Positions 19,401-28,900 of a stretch of DNA of 64,000 bases are shown here, one piece after another. This stretch comes from Sphaerolaimus hirsutus (lineage: Eukaryota; Nematoda; Chromadorea; Monhysterida; Sphaerolaimidae): contig OZ038450.1 in the NCBI GenBank assembly GCA_964036195.1, positions 22,349,208 to 22,413,207 of the forward strand, written 5' to 3'. Position 1 is the first letter of the stretch. Each line of letters starts with the position of its first letter. A program made the translations under genes and the position numbers. The notes under the pieces are model-generated. The model was not told the DNA's origin. It worked only from the letters and a program-made list of their open reading frames with translations, and did not search any database.

Positions 19401-22174
19401 TTGCCATTTTCCAGGGCATTTTTACACGACTTTTGGCACTCCACTTGACATTTTACATTTCACATGACAATTTACAACGTCTGAGAGTGGCACCAGGATG
19501 TAGTAGCGCACGGCGACCATGCACAGGATGTAGTGCGCGGTGCACAGCGTGGCCACCGGCGAGCACAGCAGCGCCGTGGTGATGTGTCTGCGCGTGCGCT
19601 GCTGAATCATGATTGGTGTTTGATGTGTGGTGGATAAGTCTTTTAGATGCTTTCTTTTCCTCTGTTCACTTGTGCCACACACACTGAATGTCAACTGGTG
19701 ATGAGCGGATGTCCACTGGGCCGACTGGTTTTCATTGAGATTTTAGTTGATGGGTTGCCACAAAATTCCCACAAAAAATCCACTGCAAACTTGCAAACGA
19801 ACACGGGTTCAATGTTGCGCATGATGGTGCACCTGTCGAGGGTGTACTTGAATCTGTCGCTGCCCTGACCCGTCTCCACTTTTGTGTCGTGCATGTTGTC
19901 CAGTTCCCGCCTTTTTGGGATGTATTCTTGACCCAGCGACGCCAGTGTGACGCCAACTGGGTTTTTAGGGGGGGGGGTTTAATTGAGGTAGTTGTCTAGA
20001 ATAGGGTTGGGTAAAAATGGATTTTTTTGACAGTGCAGTGTGTTGAAAAACTTTGGGTTGTGTTGTCGTTTTTTTGGCCAGGAGGCCACACCAAATTGGG
20101 CTTTTATCACAGGTCATACCATCTTATCCCAAATCACGCTCAAAATTCCAAACCCACATATTTTTATCGCCAATGTGATCCACTTGAACAGAATGTACCC
20201 AGTGAGCACCATGCACACGCTGTTCACGGCTTCATTGAACGCGTAGGGCACCATTTTTTGCGCTACTTTTCCCAGTGGGCCGCTATATTTGGTGCTATTT
20301 TCCTTGCCGGGCATGAATTTGCTGCACCAGGGCTGGCACACTGGCGCCAGGATCATTGCTGACAGGTCGCCGCTGCCGAATAGGTTCTGGATGCTGTTGA
20401 TGGACACCATTATCATCTGATGAGGGGGGTGTTTTTTACTACTGCTGAGGTTGGATGTAAACAAATTATGTCATTGGCCCGGTTATTTGAAAAAGAAAAT
20501 ATTTTTTTTATAAAAACAATATTTAAAAAAATCTATATTTTTACCATCATAACACGCACCTGGACAAACACGAGACCGGTGGCAATCATTCTGTTTTTGT
20601 TGGTCGCCCTGCGGCCGCACATTTTGACGCCCAAATGCAGAGTGATGGCTATTATGCAAGCGACGCTGCCGACTATGCCGCGTGCTGCGAAAGTTAAAAT
20701 TATTGACGCCGCGGAATTGTTTACCGTCAATAAACTCGGATTTTGGTGAACTCATAAATCGGATTTGATCCCATTTGAGTTTACCGGAATGAGGTGTCTG
20801 TTGACGAAGATTACGTAATTTCGGAAACTGATAAATACGTTTTAGGTTTTGGGGACGCATGACTATTTTTCGAACCTCGCGCTGTCACTTTCTGCTGTGC
20901 GCCGAATGGAACTCCCGCTAGGGCTACATCGTCCAATGTCTGCGTTTGTGGGGTGTCTAAATTTAAGAGTTATATGGTTTAGGGCAGGGGTTTAGTTGGG
21001 GGGGGGGGGGTTACCCCCCAAATCCGCCAGCTATCTATCTATCCCGGAGGCTCGCTCAGCTATCTATCTATCCCGGAGGCAAATTTTTTGCCTACTATCC
21101 CCTAACCCCCCCCCCCAAATCGTCCAGCTATCTATCTATCTAGAGCGATTTTTGAAAAATTTTCGCTCAAAATCGCTAATTTTCGTACCTTTTTATAGTT
21201 TTTCACCTCCAAAATCTCTAGTTCATGTTCATTATAGCCTATTTTGGCTATATATGTGCTTTTATAAGTTCTTTCAATATCGATACTTGATTCAATATCG
21301 ATACTTGATTCAATATCGATACTTGATTCAATAGCGATACTTGATTCAATATCGATACTTGATTCAATATCGATACTTGATTCAATATCGATACTTGATT
21401 CAATAGCGATACTTGATTCAATATCGATACTTGATTCAATATCGATACTTGATTCAATATCGATACTTGATTCAATATCGATACTTGATTCAATATCGAT
21501 ACTTGATTCAATATCGATACTTGATTCAATATCGATACTTGATTCAATATCGATACTTGATTCAATATCGATAATCGTAGAACAGATTTTCAGTTGACAG
21601 CCCACCAACAGTCAACCAAACAGTGTGTACAGCGCAAAAAAAACCCTCCCACCCTACCCCCACCCTACCACTTGGGACAGGTACCACGAGTTAGCGGCGA
21701 GCATGATGCACGACGCTGAAGTCAGCGCGCTGCTCATCACCGACGTGCACAGGTGCGCCGCGTGCGGCAACAGCGGCATCGTGTTGAACTGAGTCAGACT
21801 GCGTGGATGGTGCATGTTCCCAATGGAAATGCTTGTCAGTTGACTTGAGTAGGCATTCAGCAGCTTTCTTTATACTTGCGGAATTGGTGCCACTTCCAGA
21901 CCCTGTAAAATGTCATGCAAAGTGTCTAAAGTCGTGTAAATTTCCATGTAAAGTGGCAAGCTTGTCACTTTACAGACCATTTGTTCTTTAGTTTTCACAC
22001 TTTGCATGACATTTTACAGTGCATTTCACAGGGTCCAGAAGTGTCCCCAAATATCTGCCTGACTTACCACCAAGGCGTGAGCGTGAATAAGCCATTGTTC
22101 CACGTGCAAAATGCTGCCGCGGCGCCCACAAGACCGCATGTCCTCCGCGACATTCCCAAAACTTTATTCTGCAT
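16428..22174 (-). CDS. A2: nine-exon multi-pass membrane protein, cluster copy A
   Basis: Minus-strand exons: 22174-22068 (ATG), 21798-21669, 20684-20560, 20416-20158, 19956-19799, 19601-19494, 19117-18965, 17071-16906, 16603-16428 (stop), about 460 residues. Exons 4-9 and 1-2 join in phase; the exon 2-3 junction does not close, so a short exon or another splice site is missing there. Hydrophobic segments lie in exons 2, 3, 4, 6, 7 and 8; exon 5 encodes a hydrophilic loop (IPKRRELDN...) and exon 9 a polar tail ending TEKTK. I do not recognise the family; it could be a receptor, channel or transporter. Close copies are B2 and C2; D shares exons 7-9. Introns hold hAT-like elements at 16702, 17400 and 18507, nested introner-like sequence in intron 6 and a minisatellite in intron 2. 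Exon 7 reads TAG directly before its first codon, so it depends on the acceptor CCCTAG/ACTGAC. Confidence 0.68.
16702..16835. mobile_element. Short hAT-like MITE in intron 8 of A2 (ancestral insertion)
   Basis: Ends TAGCGTTGGGAA and TTTCCAACCCTA; flanks gtctcgac and gtctcgtc match at 7 of 8. The same insertion is in B2 (26221-26341) and C2 (51778-51898), so it predates the triplication. The interior repeats ACCCGAACCC/ACCCGATACCC. Confidence 0.65.
17400..18307. mobile_element. 908-bp hAT-like element with GGCGCC arrays at both ends (A2 intron 7)
   Basis: Ends TAGTGATGGAA / TTCCATCACTA with a perfect 8-bp TSD gttgcttt (17392-17399 and 18308-18315). About 230 bp at each end consist of degenerate GGCGCCATGGCGCCCTTGGC-type palindromic arrays; the 430-bp centre (17630-18060) is AT-richer and has no recognisable gene. 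Open frames through the arrays are repeat artefacts. Confidence 0.78.
18507..18948. mobile_element. hAT-like element, family 1, copy 4 (A2 intron 7, beside the exon 7 donor)
   Basis: Ends CAGGGCCGTATCCAGG and CCTGGATACGTCCCTG; perfect 8-bp TSD ccacacca (18499-18506 and 18949-18956). Empty sites are present in B2 (near 27025) and C2 (near 53020). The insertion lies 16 bp inside the intron from the exon 7 splice donor. Confidence 0.87.
19118..19493 (-). repeat. Intron 6 of A2: introner-like element with a second one nested in it
   Basis: On the coding strand the intron begins GTGCCACTCTCAGACG and ends with a GCGAGTACCCCTAG-type end. An internal second element has its own CAGACCCTGTAA ends near 19200-19230 and 19365-19385. 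The interior is TGTCAAATGTCATG-like sequence. The C2 counterpart (53188-53380) is a single clean copy. Confidence 0.55.
20710..20920. repeat. MITE-like repeat (AAACTCATAAATCGGATTTG type) in A2 intron 2
   Basis: Closely similar sequence is at 30790-31040 and 57455-57720, including the CTCGCGCTGTCAC/CTCGCGTTGTCAC segment and the CGTCCAATGTCTGCGTTTGT segment. It is shared by all three copies of the cluster, so either an old insertion or ancestral intron sequence. Confidence 0.45.
20987..21600. repeat. CAGGGGT-type hAT-like element remnant with (TATC)n boxes and minisatellite
   Basis: The left part (CAGGGG..., G/C runs, repeated cagctatctatctatcccgg) matches the elements at 24387-24505 and 49597-50128. 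It passes into an 18-bp minisatellite. I could not find the right end or a TSD. Confidence 0.45.
21273..21573. repeat. 18-bp minisatellite, about 16.7 units of TTCAATATCGATACTTGA
   Basis: Nearly perfect head-to-tail array; two units carry TAGCGAT in place of TATCGAT, spaced five units apart, which suggests multi-unit amplification. It is open in two minus-strand frames only because the unit length is a multiple of three. It lies in intron 2 of A2 and is absent from B2 and C2. Confidence 0.9.
21880..22050. repeat. Introner-family repeat in intron 1 of A2
   Basis: Begins gtgccacttccagaccctg and ends caggtccagaagtg-like (acagggtccagaagtgtccc), with inverted TGTAAAATGTCATGCAAAG / CTTTGCATGACATTTTACA arms. 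This is the same family as 35477-35753. No clear TSD. Confidence 0.5.
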
Positions 22175-23553
22175 TGTTTAGTTATTCAGAGTTGTTCGTA
22201 TAATATTAGTTGTGTTTAGTTTCCTCTAAGAAATATTTATCGATCGCTGCACATACTAATTTTGTGTGTTGGTATTTATTTGCCCATTGCAGGGGATTTT
22301 TGTAGTTCGCTTCGGGTAATGGGAACTTGTAAAATGACTGGGCTGGTAAACAACCACATGTTTTCTAGTCAAATAAAGATATGTTTTGCCGCAAAAGGTC
22401 ATGGCCGGAAAAGTTTGTGTGTTAGTTTTTCTATTTTTCTATAAAACGATGATGCATTTTGCAGAGTTGCGAAAGCGTATTTACGCTTACCCAAAATACC
22501 TGGGTAAATGGGTATTTATACTTACGCTTACGCTTACGCTTTCATAAAATACCCGTACGCTTTATTACGCTTTCGCGGCCAAAATACCCGGGTACTAAAA
22601 GCGTAAAAAAGTTTTTGACATGGTCCAATTTTATGCTTTTGTAAAAATGTGTAAAAATACAAAAAAGAAAGTGAACGAAACTGCATACCAAAAAAATGAC
22701 TGCATGTGTGCAGTAATGCACTGGAAATCGTGGCACATGAACAAATTGTGTCGCAATATGAATGTCACTTTTATACTGTGTCCTCGGGCAAAATATTTAG
22801 ATGGCTTTAGAATATAAATTTTGCGGCTGAAAATGCACGACGTCCGAGTTCGAAAATGAAGATGACATAAGTACATAGTATGTCTTACGTAATAGTAGAA
22901 ATGCAGTAAGTTTTTATGAGAATAAGGTATAAATACATCGCAAAAATCGACAGCACAAAGTCCGAGTTCGGAAATGAAGATTAATTAACTGTCGCTGTCG
23001 ATTAATTGCTATCAACATCTAAGGGCAGACTACCAAGTAGACATCCGAAAAATGTCGCTGAAAGCTTGATTTTGAACGAATTCACTGAGCAAAAACTCCC
23101 TGAAAATTTTTTACGCTTACGCTTTTAGTATCCACACTCAAAATTTGGAAAGTGTATTTACGCTTACGTTTACGCTTTCCAAAAATACCGGTATTTTAAC
23201 AACTCTGGCATTTTGACGGCGCGGCGCGCGTCCATGTGAAAACACGTGTAGCGGCTACAAAAATATTGCGTTTTGATTAAAATCTACCCATCCGGGTGTA
23301 GCTGCGCTGCGCAGTTGAGCTGTATAGTGTACTGACTGCACACTTTTCAATGAAATGTACCAAATTCCATCTGAATAAACGAACAGCCACTAAAAAATTC
23401 TCATCAGATCACATTGATCCCACTTTTGGTTAATTTGGTGCACCATTTTTAACCAGACAGTATTCGTCAAAATATGGCATTATTCATTGTATAGCAGCGT
23501 CATGTATGTCCAGTTTACCTACACATTCGCACACACCCACATATTCGCACACA
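22175..23553. other. 5' flank of A2: segmental duplicate of 31772-32640, no gene
   Basis: Apart from the insertion at 22462-23207, this flank is similar to the 5' flank of B2 (shared ttatttgcccattgc, ggtaaacaacca and gtagcggctacaaaa segments). It should hold the A2 promoter, but I see no clear TATA box or ORF. Confidence 0.45.
22462..23207. mobile_element. 746-bp hAT-like element with CAGAGTTG ends
   Basis: Ends CAGAGTTGCG and ...CAACTCTG; perfect 8-bp TSD gcattttg (22454-22461 and 23208-23215). The B-side counterpart reads tgtattttgtggg once near 32015, an approximate empty site. Subterminal regions contain ACGCTTACGCTTACGC-type direct repeats at both ends. No coding region recognised. Confidence 0.8.
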
Positions 23554-23561
23554 CCTACACA

Positions 23562-24243
23562 TAGGGTTGGAAAAAAATCAATTTTTTTCTAAATGCCTTG
23601 ATTTAAAAAAAAAAATTTAAAAAAAAAATTGATTTTTTTAAATCAGATTTTTTTAATCGTCCAAAATGGGGGTATAGTGAAAAAATATGTGTATGTTAAG
23701 TGTCAGACAATGTATAGTTATGTCTATTGTGGTCATATTATGACTGTGGAGTCATGGGATAGCGTTATAAGCAGTGATTTCTTTCAAAAATATCCATTTT
23801 TATGTCGACTTGTTACGTATATCGCCTTTTGTCGGACGTTCATGACTTCAAGTGAAGTTCAACATGGAATAGTGCTAAAATAATGTTGTAATAGAAAGCT
23901 AATACATTGACAGTGATGTTTCACACGGTAGAAGTATGTGGGAGCACATTGGCTGCATATTATATACTACACTACCATAGCACGGCTTATAATTACATGG
24001 TAACATGAATAAATGTAAGCTTTTACACTAAAAATGCCCCAAAACCCATGAAAACACCACCAATGGTAATGTGTATGAGTAATTGCGCACTTGCGCGCAA
24101 AAAAATTGCAAAATACCTAGTGCAAGTCTACCAGAAATTTTACCTTTTGATCTTTTTAAATTAAAATCAGTTTATCCCCTTTGATTTAAAAAAAAATCTT
24201 ATATTGTTTTTAAATCAGTTAAAAAAATCAAGTGCCAACCCTA
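23562..24243. mobile_element. 682-bp hAT-like element with TAGGGTTGG ends
   Basis: Ends TAGGGTTGG and CCAACCCTA; perfect 8-bp TSD cctacaca (23554-23561 and 24244-24251). Subterminal A/T-rich stretches with AAAAATCAATTTTTTT-type palindromes; a gcgcacttgcgcgc motif near 24085. The 84-codon frame at 23629-23883 has no recognisable domain. Confidence 0.8.
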
Positions 24244-24386
24244 CCTACACACATGACACGAGACACGTGATTGAATAAAAATTGTGCAAGTGTGTGTAAA
24301 TATTTTTGATTTGTTCTCATAATTCACACAAATTTCTGGTTTAAATAAATATCAGTAGAAAATGGTGTATTCATTTGTGTTTGAGT

Positions 24387-24505
24387 CAGGGGTATCGAAT
24401 GGGGGGGGTTACCCCCCCCCCAAACCGCCCAGCTATCTATCTATCCCGGAGGCCGCCCAGCTATCTGTCCAACCACTCGGAGGGTCAAAATTCAAGATAC
24501 CCCTG
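24387..24505. mobile_element. 119-bp CAGGGGTATC MITE
   Basis: Ends CAGGGGTATC / GATACCCCTG are perfect inverted 10-mers; the interior has the G-run and cagctatctatctatcccgg motif of the 49597-50128 element. Flanks do not match, so it may be a deletion derivative. Confidence 0.55.
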
Positions 24506-24623
24506 GGAAGTGGTCTAGGATAGGGTTGGCTAGAACTCTATTTTTTGACAATGCAGTGCGTTGAAAAACTTTGCGTTGTTTTCTTTGCGTTGTCGGTTTT
24601 TTTCAAGGAGGCCCCACCAAATT

Positions 24624-25178
24624 GGTTTGAGTGCCAGCAACACTGTGGGCAGCGCGGCCAGGGGCCAGTTCCGCAAATTGAGAAGTGCGACGTAAAATGG
24701 CAAATGCGAAATGCAAGGTGAGAAGTGAATTGAGAAGGAAATTGGCAAAAGCGGAGTTAAAAAATAAAAAAGTAATTTCTCTTCGCTTTTGCCATTTAAC
24801 TTCACAATTCACTTAGTTTTTGCAATTTCGCTTCGCATTTGCCATTTTACTTCTCACTTCGCAATTTGCGGAACTTGCCCCAGATACACCACACGGAAGG
24901 TGGTGTATCTTACAGAAGATACACCACACCAACTTACTTTTTCTTTTTTCTTTCTTGACGTCGCTTTTGCCAATTTACTTGCCGGATTTTCTTCTCAATT
25001 CACGTCGCATTTCCCATTTTATTTCTCACTTCTCATTTCGCGGAACTGGCACCAGGTGATGCAGCAAGGCGAAGCTGTTGTAGAGGGAAATGTCGAACAG
25101 CAGACTGATTGGGTGCGTCCAGAACTTGGCCACGCGCCAGATTATCACGCCGCTGTGAAATGCCACGAATAGTGCCGT
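24624..25178 (-). pseudogene. Exon 8-type fragment of a D-like paralogue, split by a TE
   Basis: Minus strand: from 25178 (acceptor CTCGCAG/ACG) the sequence encodes TALFVAFHSGVIIW... and continues to the LLHH segment, then is interrupted by a 389-bp insertion (24663-25051) and resumes with ALPTVLLALK. It is nearly identical to exon 8 of D (34969-35134). No other D-like exons are found nearby, so this is an isolated fragment. Confidence 0.6.
24663..25051. mobile_element. 389-bp element with GGCCAGTTCCGC ends inside the D-like exon fragment
   Basis: Ends GGCCAGTTCCGC and GCGGAACTGGCA; flanks ccagg on both sides (24658-24662 and 25052-25056), apparently a 5-bp duplication. The empty counterpart in D near 35010 reads gcggtcaggtggtgc once. 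The interior has inverted aagtgcgacgtaaaatggc-type arms. Confidence 0.6.
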
Positions 25179-25329
25179 CTGCGAGGCGATGTTTATAGAT
25201 TTTTTTCATGGAATGTACACCATTGTGATCTCGGCCCTCATTCTGACTACTGTTGCGGACGTAAAATTAAAAAAACACGAAACCTAGTCGAAAACCAGGT
25301 TATCCCATCCGCCCCCTCGCTCAACCTAC

Positions 25330-25566
25330 CGTATCATACCAACTGTCCCCGCGAGGACAACGTAGGTCTACGGGAGGGTCGGTAATGTTGCCTATCGTCG
25401 CAAATGTCGGCCTGGTGATTCGCATCCACGCGAAGCCGCTGCCCGGTCCGCAGGTGCCCTCGTTGATGTAGGTGCCGTACACGGCCAGGCCCATGAGCAA
25501 GCACAACAGCATGTCCACGTGCGCCAGCCCCCCGAGCAGCTTGTCGAACTCTGTGCGTCGAGCCAT
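25330..25566 (-). CDS. B1: exon 1 of synaptogyrin-like gene, uninterrupted
   Basis: ATG at 25566, 79 codons to a GATACG/gtaggt donor at 25330. It encodes a hydrophobic TM1 followed by the GTYINEG motif and a Cys-containing loop (DLRCPRGDSW). This is the empty-site counterpart of A1 exon 1. No matching exons 2-4 are found downstream on the minus strand before the D-like exon fragment at 25178, so B1 is probably a 5' fragment left by the duplication. Confidence 0.6.
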
Positions 25567-25918
25567 TGGCGATATTTTCAGGGAATTTACGATTAGGATA
25601 GTTGAGGGATTTTGGGGAGTTTGGCTGGTTTGCGTGGGGTTTTGTGCGGTTTTGGATGGAAGAAAATTTGTGTGTTTTTGTGGAGTGTTGATTTTTGCGA
25701 CAGCAAGGCGTTTATAGTGCCTGTGGTTTTTACATTTCTGTATGCAACCAGTGCGTTTCTAACAATAACAAGATATTGACTGACAGATATTTTTAATTCA
25801 TTCATTTTCTGATCCACCTTGTGGTATTTATATAAATCAATATTTATGGTATTTATCACAAGCTTTCTCTCTCTAATATCCCAAATCACATGCACACCAT
25901 TTATACTGTTTTTTTTAT

Positions 25919-28900
25919 TCATTTTGTTTTCTCTGAAGACTGGGTTGACTGGTCAGATTTGGTCTCTCCAGTCGATTTCGAAGTTCCCGTCGCACTGTGC
26001 GAGTCGATTTTCATCAACTCGCTCTCATTTGTATCGTTCCCTCGCGGCTGGTCGTCGAAGTTTATATTCGTATCGACCACCAAGTTCACGTTGTTGTTCT
26101 TGTCCGAGCCTGAGTTTTTTTCTAAATTTGCGCCTTTAAAAAAATAAGTTTTAAAGTGACAGAATAAGTTTAAATCGCATGTTGGTTGTTTTCACCCTCA
26201 ACTCGACTCTGGATCTCTACTAGGGTTGGGAATCCGCTCCGACCCGAACCCGCACATTGTTTGCAACCGAAACCCGATACCCGACCCGAACTTTTTTGGA
26301 ACCGATACCCGAACCGCAACTTTTTGACATTTCCAACCCTAGTCTCGTCTCCCCAATCCCTAAAAGCCCCCCCTTTTTTTAAAGCCACATAAATATGAGT
26401 AACTCACAGGCTTGCTCCCAAGCTTCCACTACCGAGGGTACGTTCACTAGTGTGAGTATGAGAACGGCCGTGTGGTGCATGAAAAAGTCATTCAGAAGTT
26501 CAGGTAAGTCGTCGCTGAACTTTACCACTCGCCATATCATGGCTGCCAGGTTGAGCACCAGACTGAGCGCCACCTGCGTGTGGGTTTAAGTTGCGTCAAG
26601 TGTCAAGTTGCGGCAATGATTCAACTTTAGCTTGGATGGTTGTCTGTTGATGCCATGTAGAAGTGCCATGGCTTGTCTAAAGTGGCACTTTTTGGTGGCT
26701 ACCAGCAAACCGAAGAATGGATATAGTCTGACTTGGCACTTTGCCACCACTTTGCACTTTGCCACCACGAACTTTCCACGATGAGGTTCACTTTACTAAA
26801 GCATCCTGGTTTATTATTACACCCTTAAGTGCATAAGTTAAGCGCTGAGTAATGGTAGTTTTGATGGACAAGTCGATGGAAAAACACCCACCATTTTCAA
26901 TCTCCATGTATAAAATTTTGCGCTTTGAAAAAAGAGCTGGCTGCCGTATTTCCACGAGGGCACGTTGCCTGGCTGCAGCACCGCCACCGTTTCCCCACCA
27001 TGACACACTGCAACAGCAAAAGCGCCACACCATCACCAACCAGCGCTGCAGCCAGCCCAGCGGCGGCCACTCTCAGCGTGTGGTTGTCCCTGCCGCTCAT
27101 GATGGCGCAGCCGCACCACGAGCCCAGCACGGTCACCGTGATGAATATGACCAGTAGCGCGTCGACACTGCCGCCCGGCAGGTAGTTGTCGTTCTGGGGG
27201 CACTATCGGACCCGGTGAAATGCCATGTAAAGTGCCAAATGTCATGTAAAGTGTCAAAAGTCATGTAAAATGCCCTGGAAAATGGCAAACTTGTTTACCA
27301 CTTTCCAGGGCATTTTACATGAATTGAGGCATCTAGTTCCGAATGTCGGTAAAGACCAAAGTGTAAAAAAATGAGTTAAGTGCGGATCTGTGATAAGTGC
27401 ACTTATTTCTTCATGATAGCAAAAGAATTTTTTCAATATCTTATACCGTTCCCGAGATATATATATGCCGATTTTTAGAAAAAAACAAAAAAAATCATCC
27501 GAAACAGGGTATCTCCACCCTCAAATTTGAAAAAATTCACTCGAAACAGGGTATCTCCAAAAAGAGCCACCAAAAATTTCACTCGAAACAGGGTATCTCC
27601 ACCAACGGAAAAAATCATCCGAATTACGGTATAGATTTGACGCAAATAGTCCAAATTCCCATACAAAACAGAAAAAATCATCCGAATTACGGTATAGAAT
27701 TCCAAACCAGTTTTTGAAAAAAATCATCCGAAACAGGGTATCTCCAAAAAAATCTTTGTCGGAAACAGGGTATCTCCAAAATGTCTTTGTCCGAAACAGG
27801 GTATCTCCACTGCTCCGGGTAAGAAATTTGCTCTCAAGTTGATCCAGCAGATGATGGGCAAGCAGAACGGCAGCACAACCGGGCCTGTTGATCCCATCGA
27901 GAAAGTGGAGATACCCTGTTTCGAGTGATTTTTTTGAAAAAAATCACTCGAAACAGGGTATCTCCACTGAATCTGCTGACCTGCTATCAATCAAATCATC
28001 ATAACTCTAGCTATATATGCCGGCCGCAGGGTTTAAAATATGGAAAATGTAGACAATTCCATAAGCTTTTCAAAAAGTCTTGGGCAAGACTTGTCACTTT
28101 AAAGTTGCTCGCTCGGGCCAACTTTGAATTTTCAAATGCAATTTTGGAAAAACCTAAAATGATGGAGATACCGACATTCGGAACTAGATGCCTCAATTTC
28201 GACACTCCACTTGACATTTTACATTTCACATGGCATTTTACAGGGTCTGAGAGTGGCACCAGGATGTAGTAGCGCACGGCGACCATGCACAGGATGTAGT
28301 GCGCGGTGCACAGCGTGGCCACCGGCGAGCACAGCAGCGCCGTGGTGATGTGTCTGCGCGTGCGCTGCTGAATCACGATTGGTGTTTGATGTGTGGTGGA
28401 TAAGGCTTTTTAGATGATTTCATTCTTCTCTGCTCATTTTTATAGTTAAAAAAGGAAAACACACCATTCCAAAAATGAGAGATTTTTTGGCGCAGTAGCT
28501 ACCTATATGTGTGCATAATCACATATTTTTTATAGTTGAATGTCATAAAATTCCCACAAAAAAGACACTCCAAAATTTAAAAACGAACACGGGTTCAATG
28601 TTGCGCATGATGGTGCACCTGTCGAGGGTGTACTTGAATCTGTCGCTGCCCTGACCAGTCTCCACCTTCGTGTCGTACATGTTGTCCAGTTCCCGCCTTT
28701 TTGGGATGTATTCTTGACCCAGCGATGCCAGTGTGACGCCGACTGGGTTTTTAGGGGGGTGGGTTAATTGAGATCTTAGTCTAGGATATGTGTTAATGCG
28801 TTATTGTGTATATTTAGGTCTAGGGATGGCAAGCACTTTTTTAGCGCTTTTTTTAAAAAGCGCCGCTTTTTTTAAAAAAAAAGCGCAAGGTCCCAGCGCT

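Noticed and set aside
21132-21608. 158- and 105-codon ORFs with repeated IESSID or NQVSIL
   Set aside because: They are translations of an 18-bp minisatellite and have no start context or homology.
27490-27990. CRISPR-like array
   Set aside because: The repeated motif has irregular spacing and one inverted copy, and lies within a eukaryotic transposon with TIRs.
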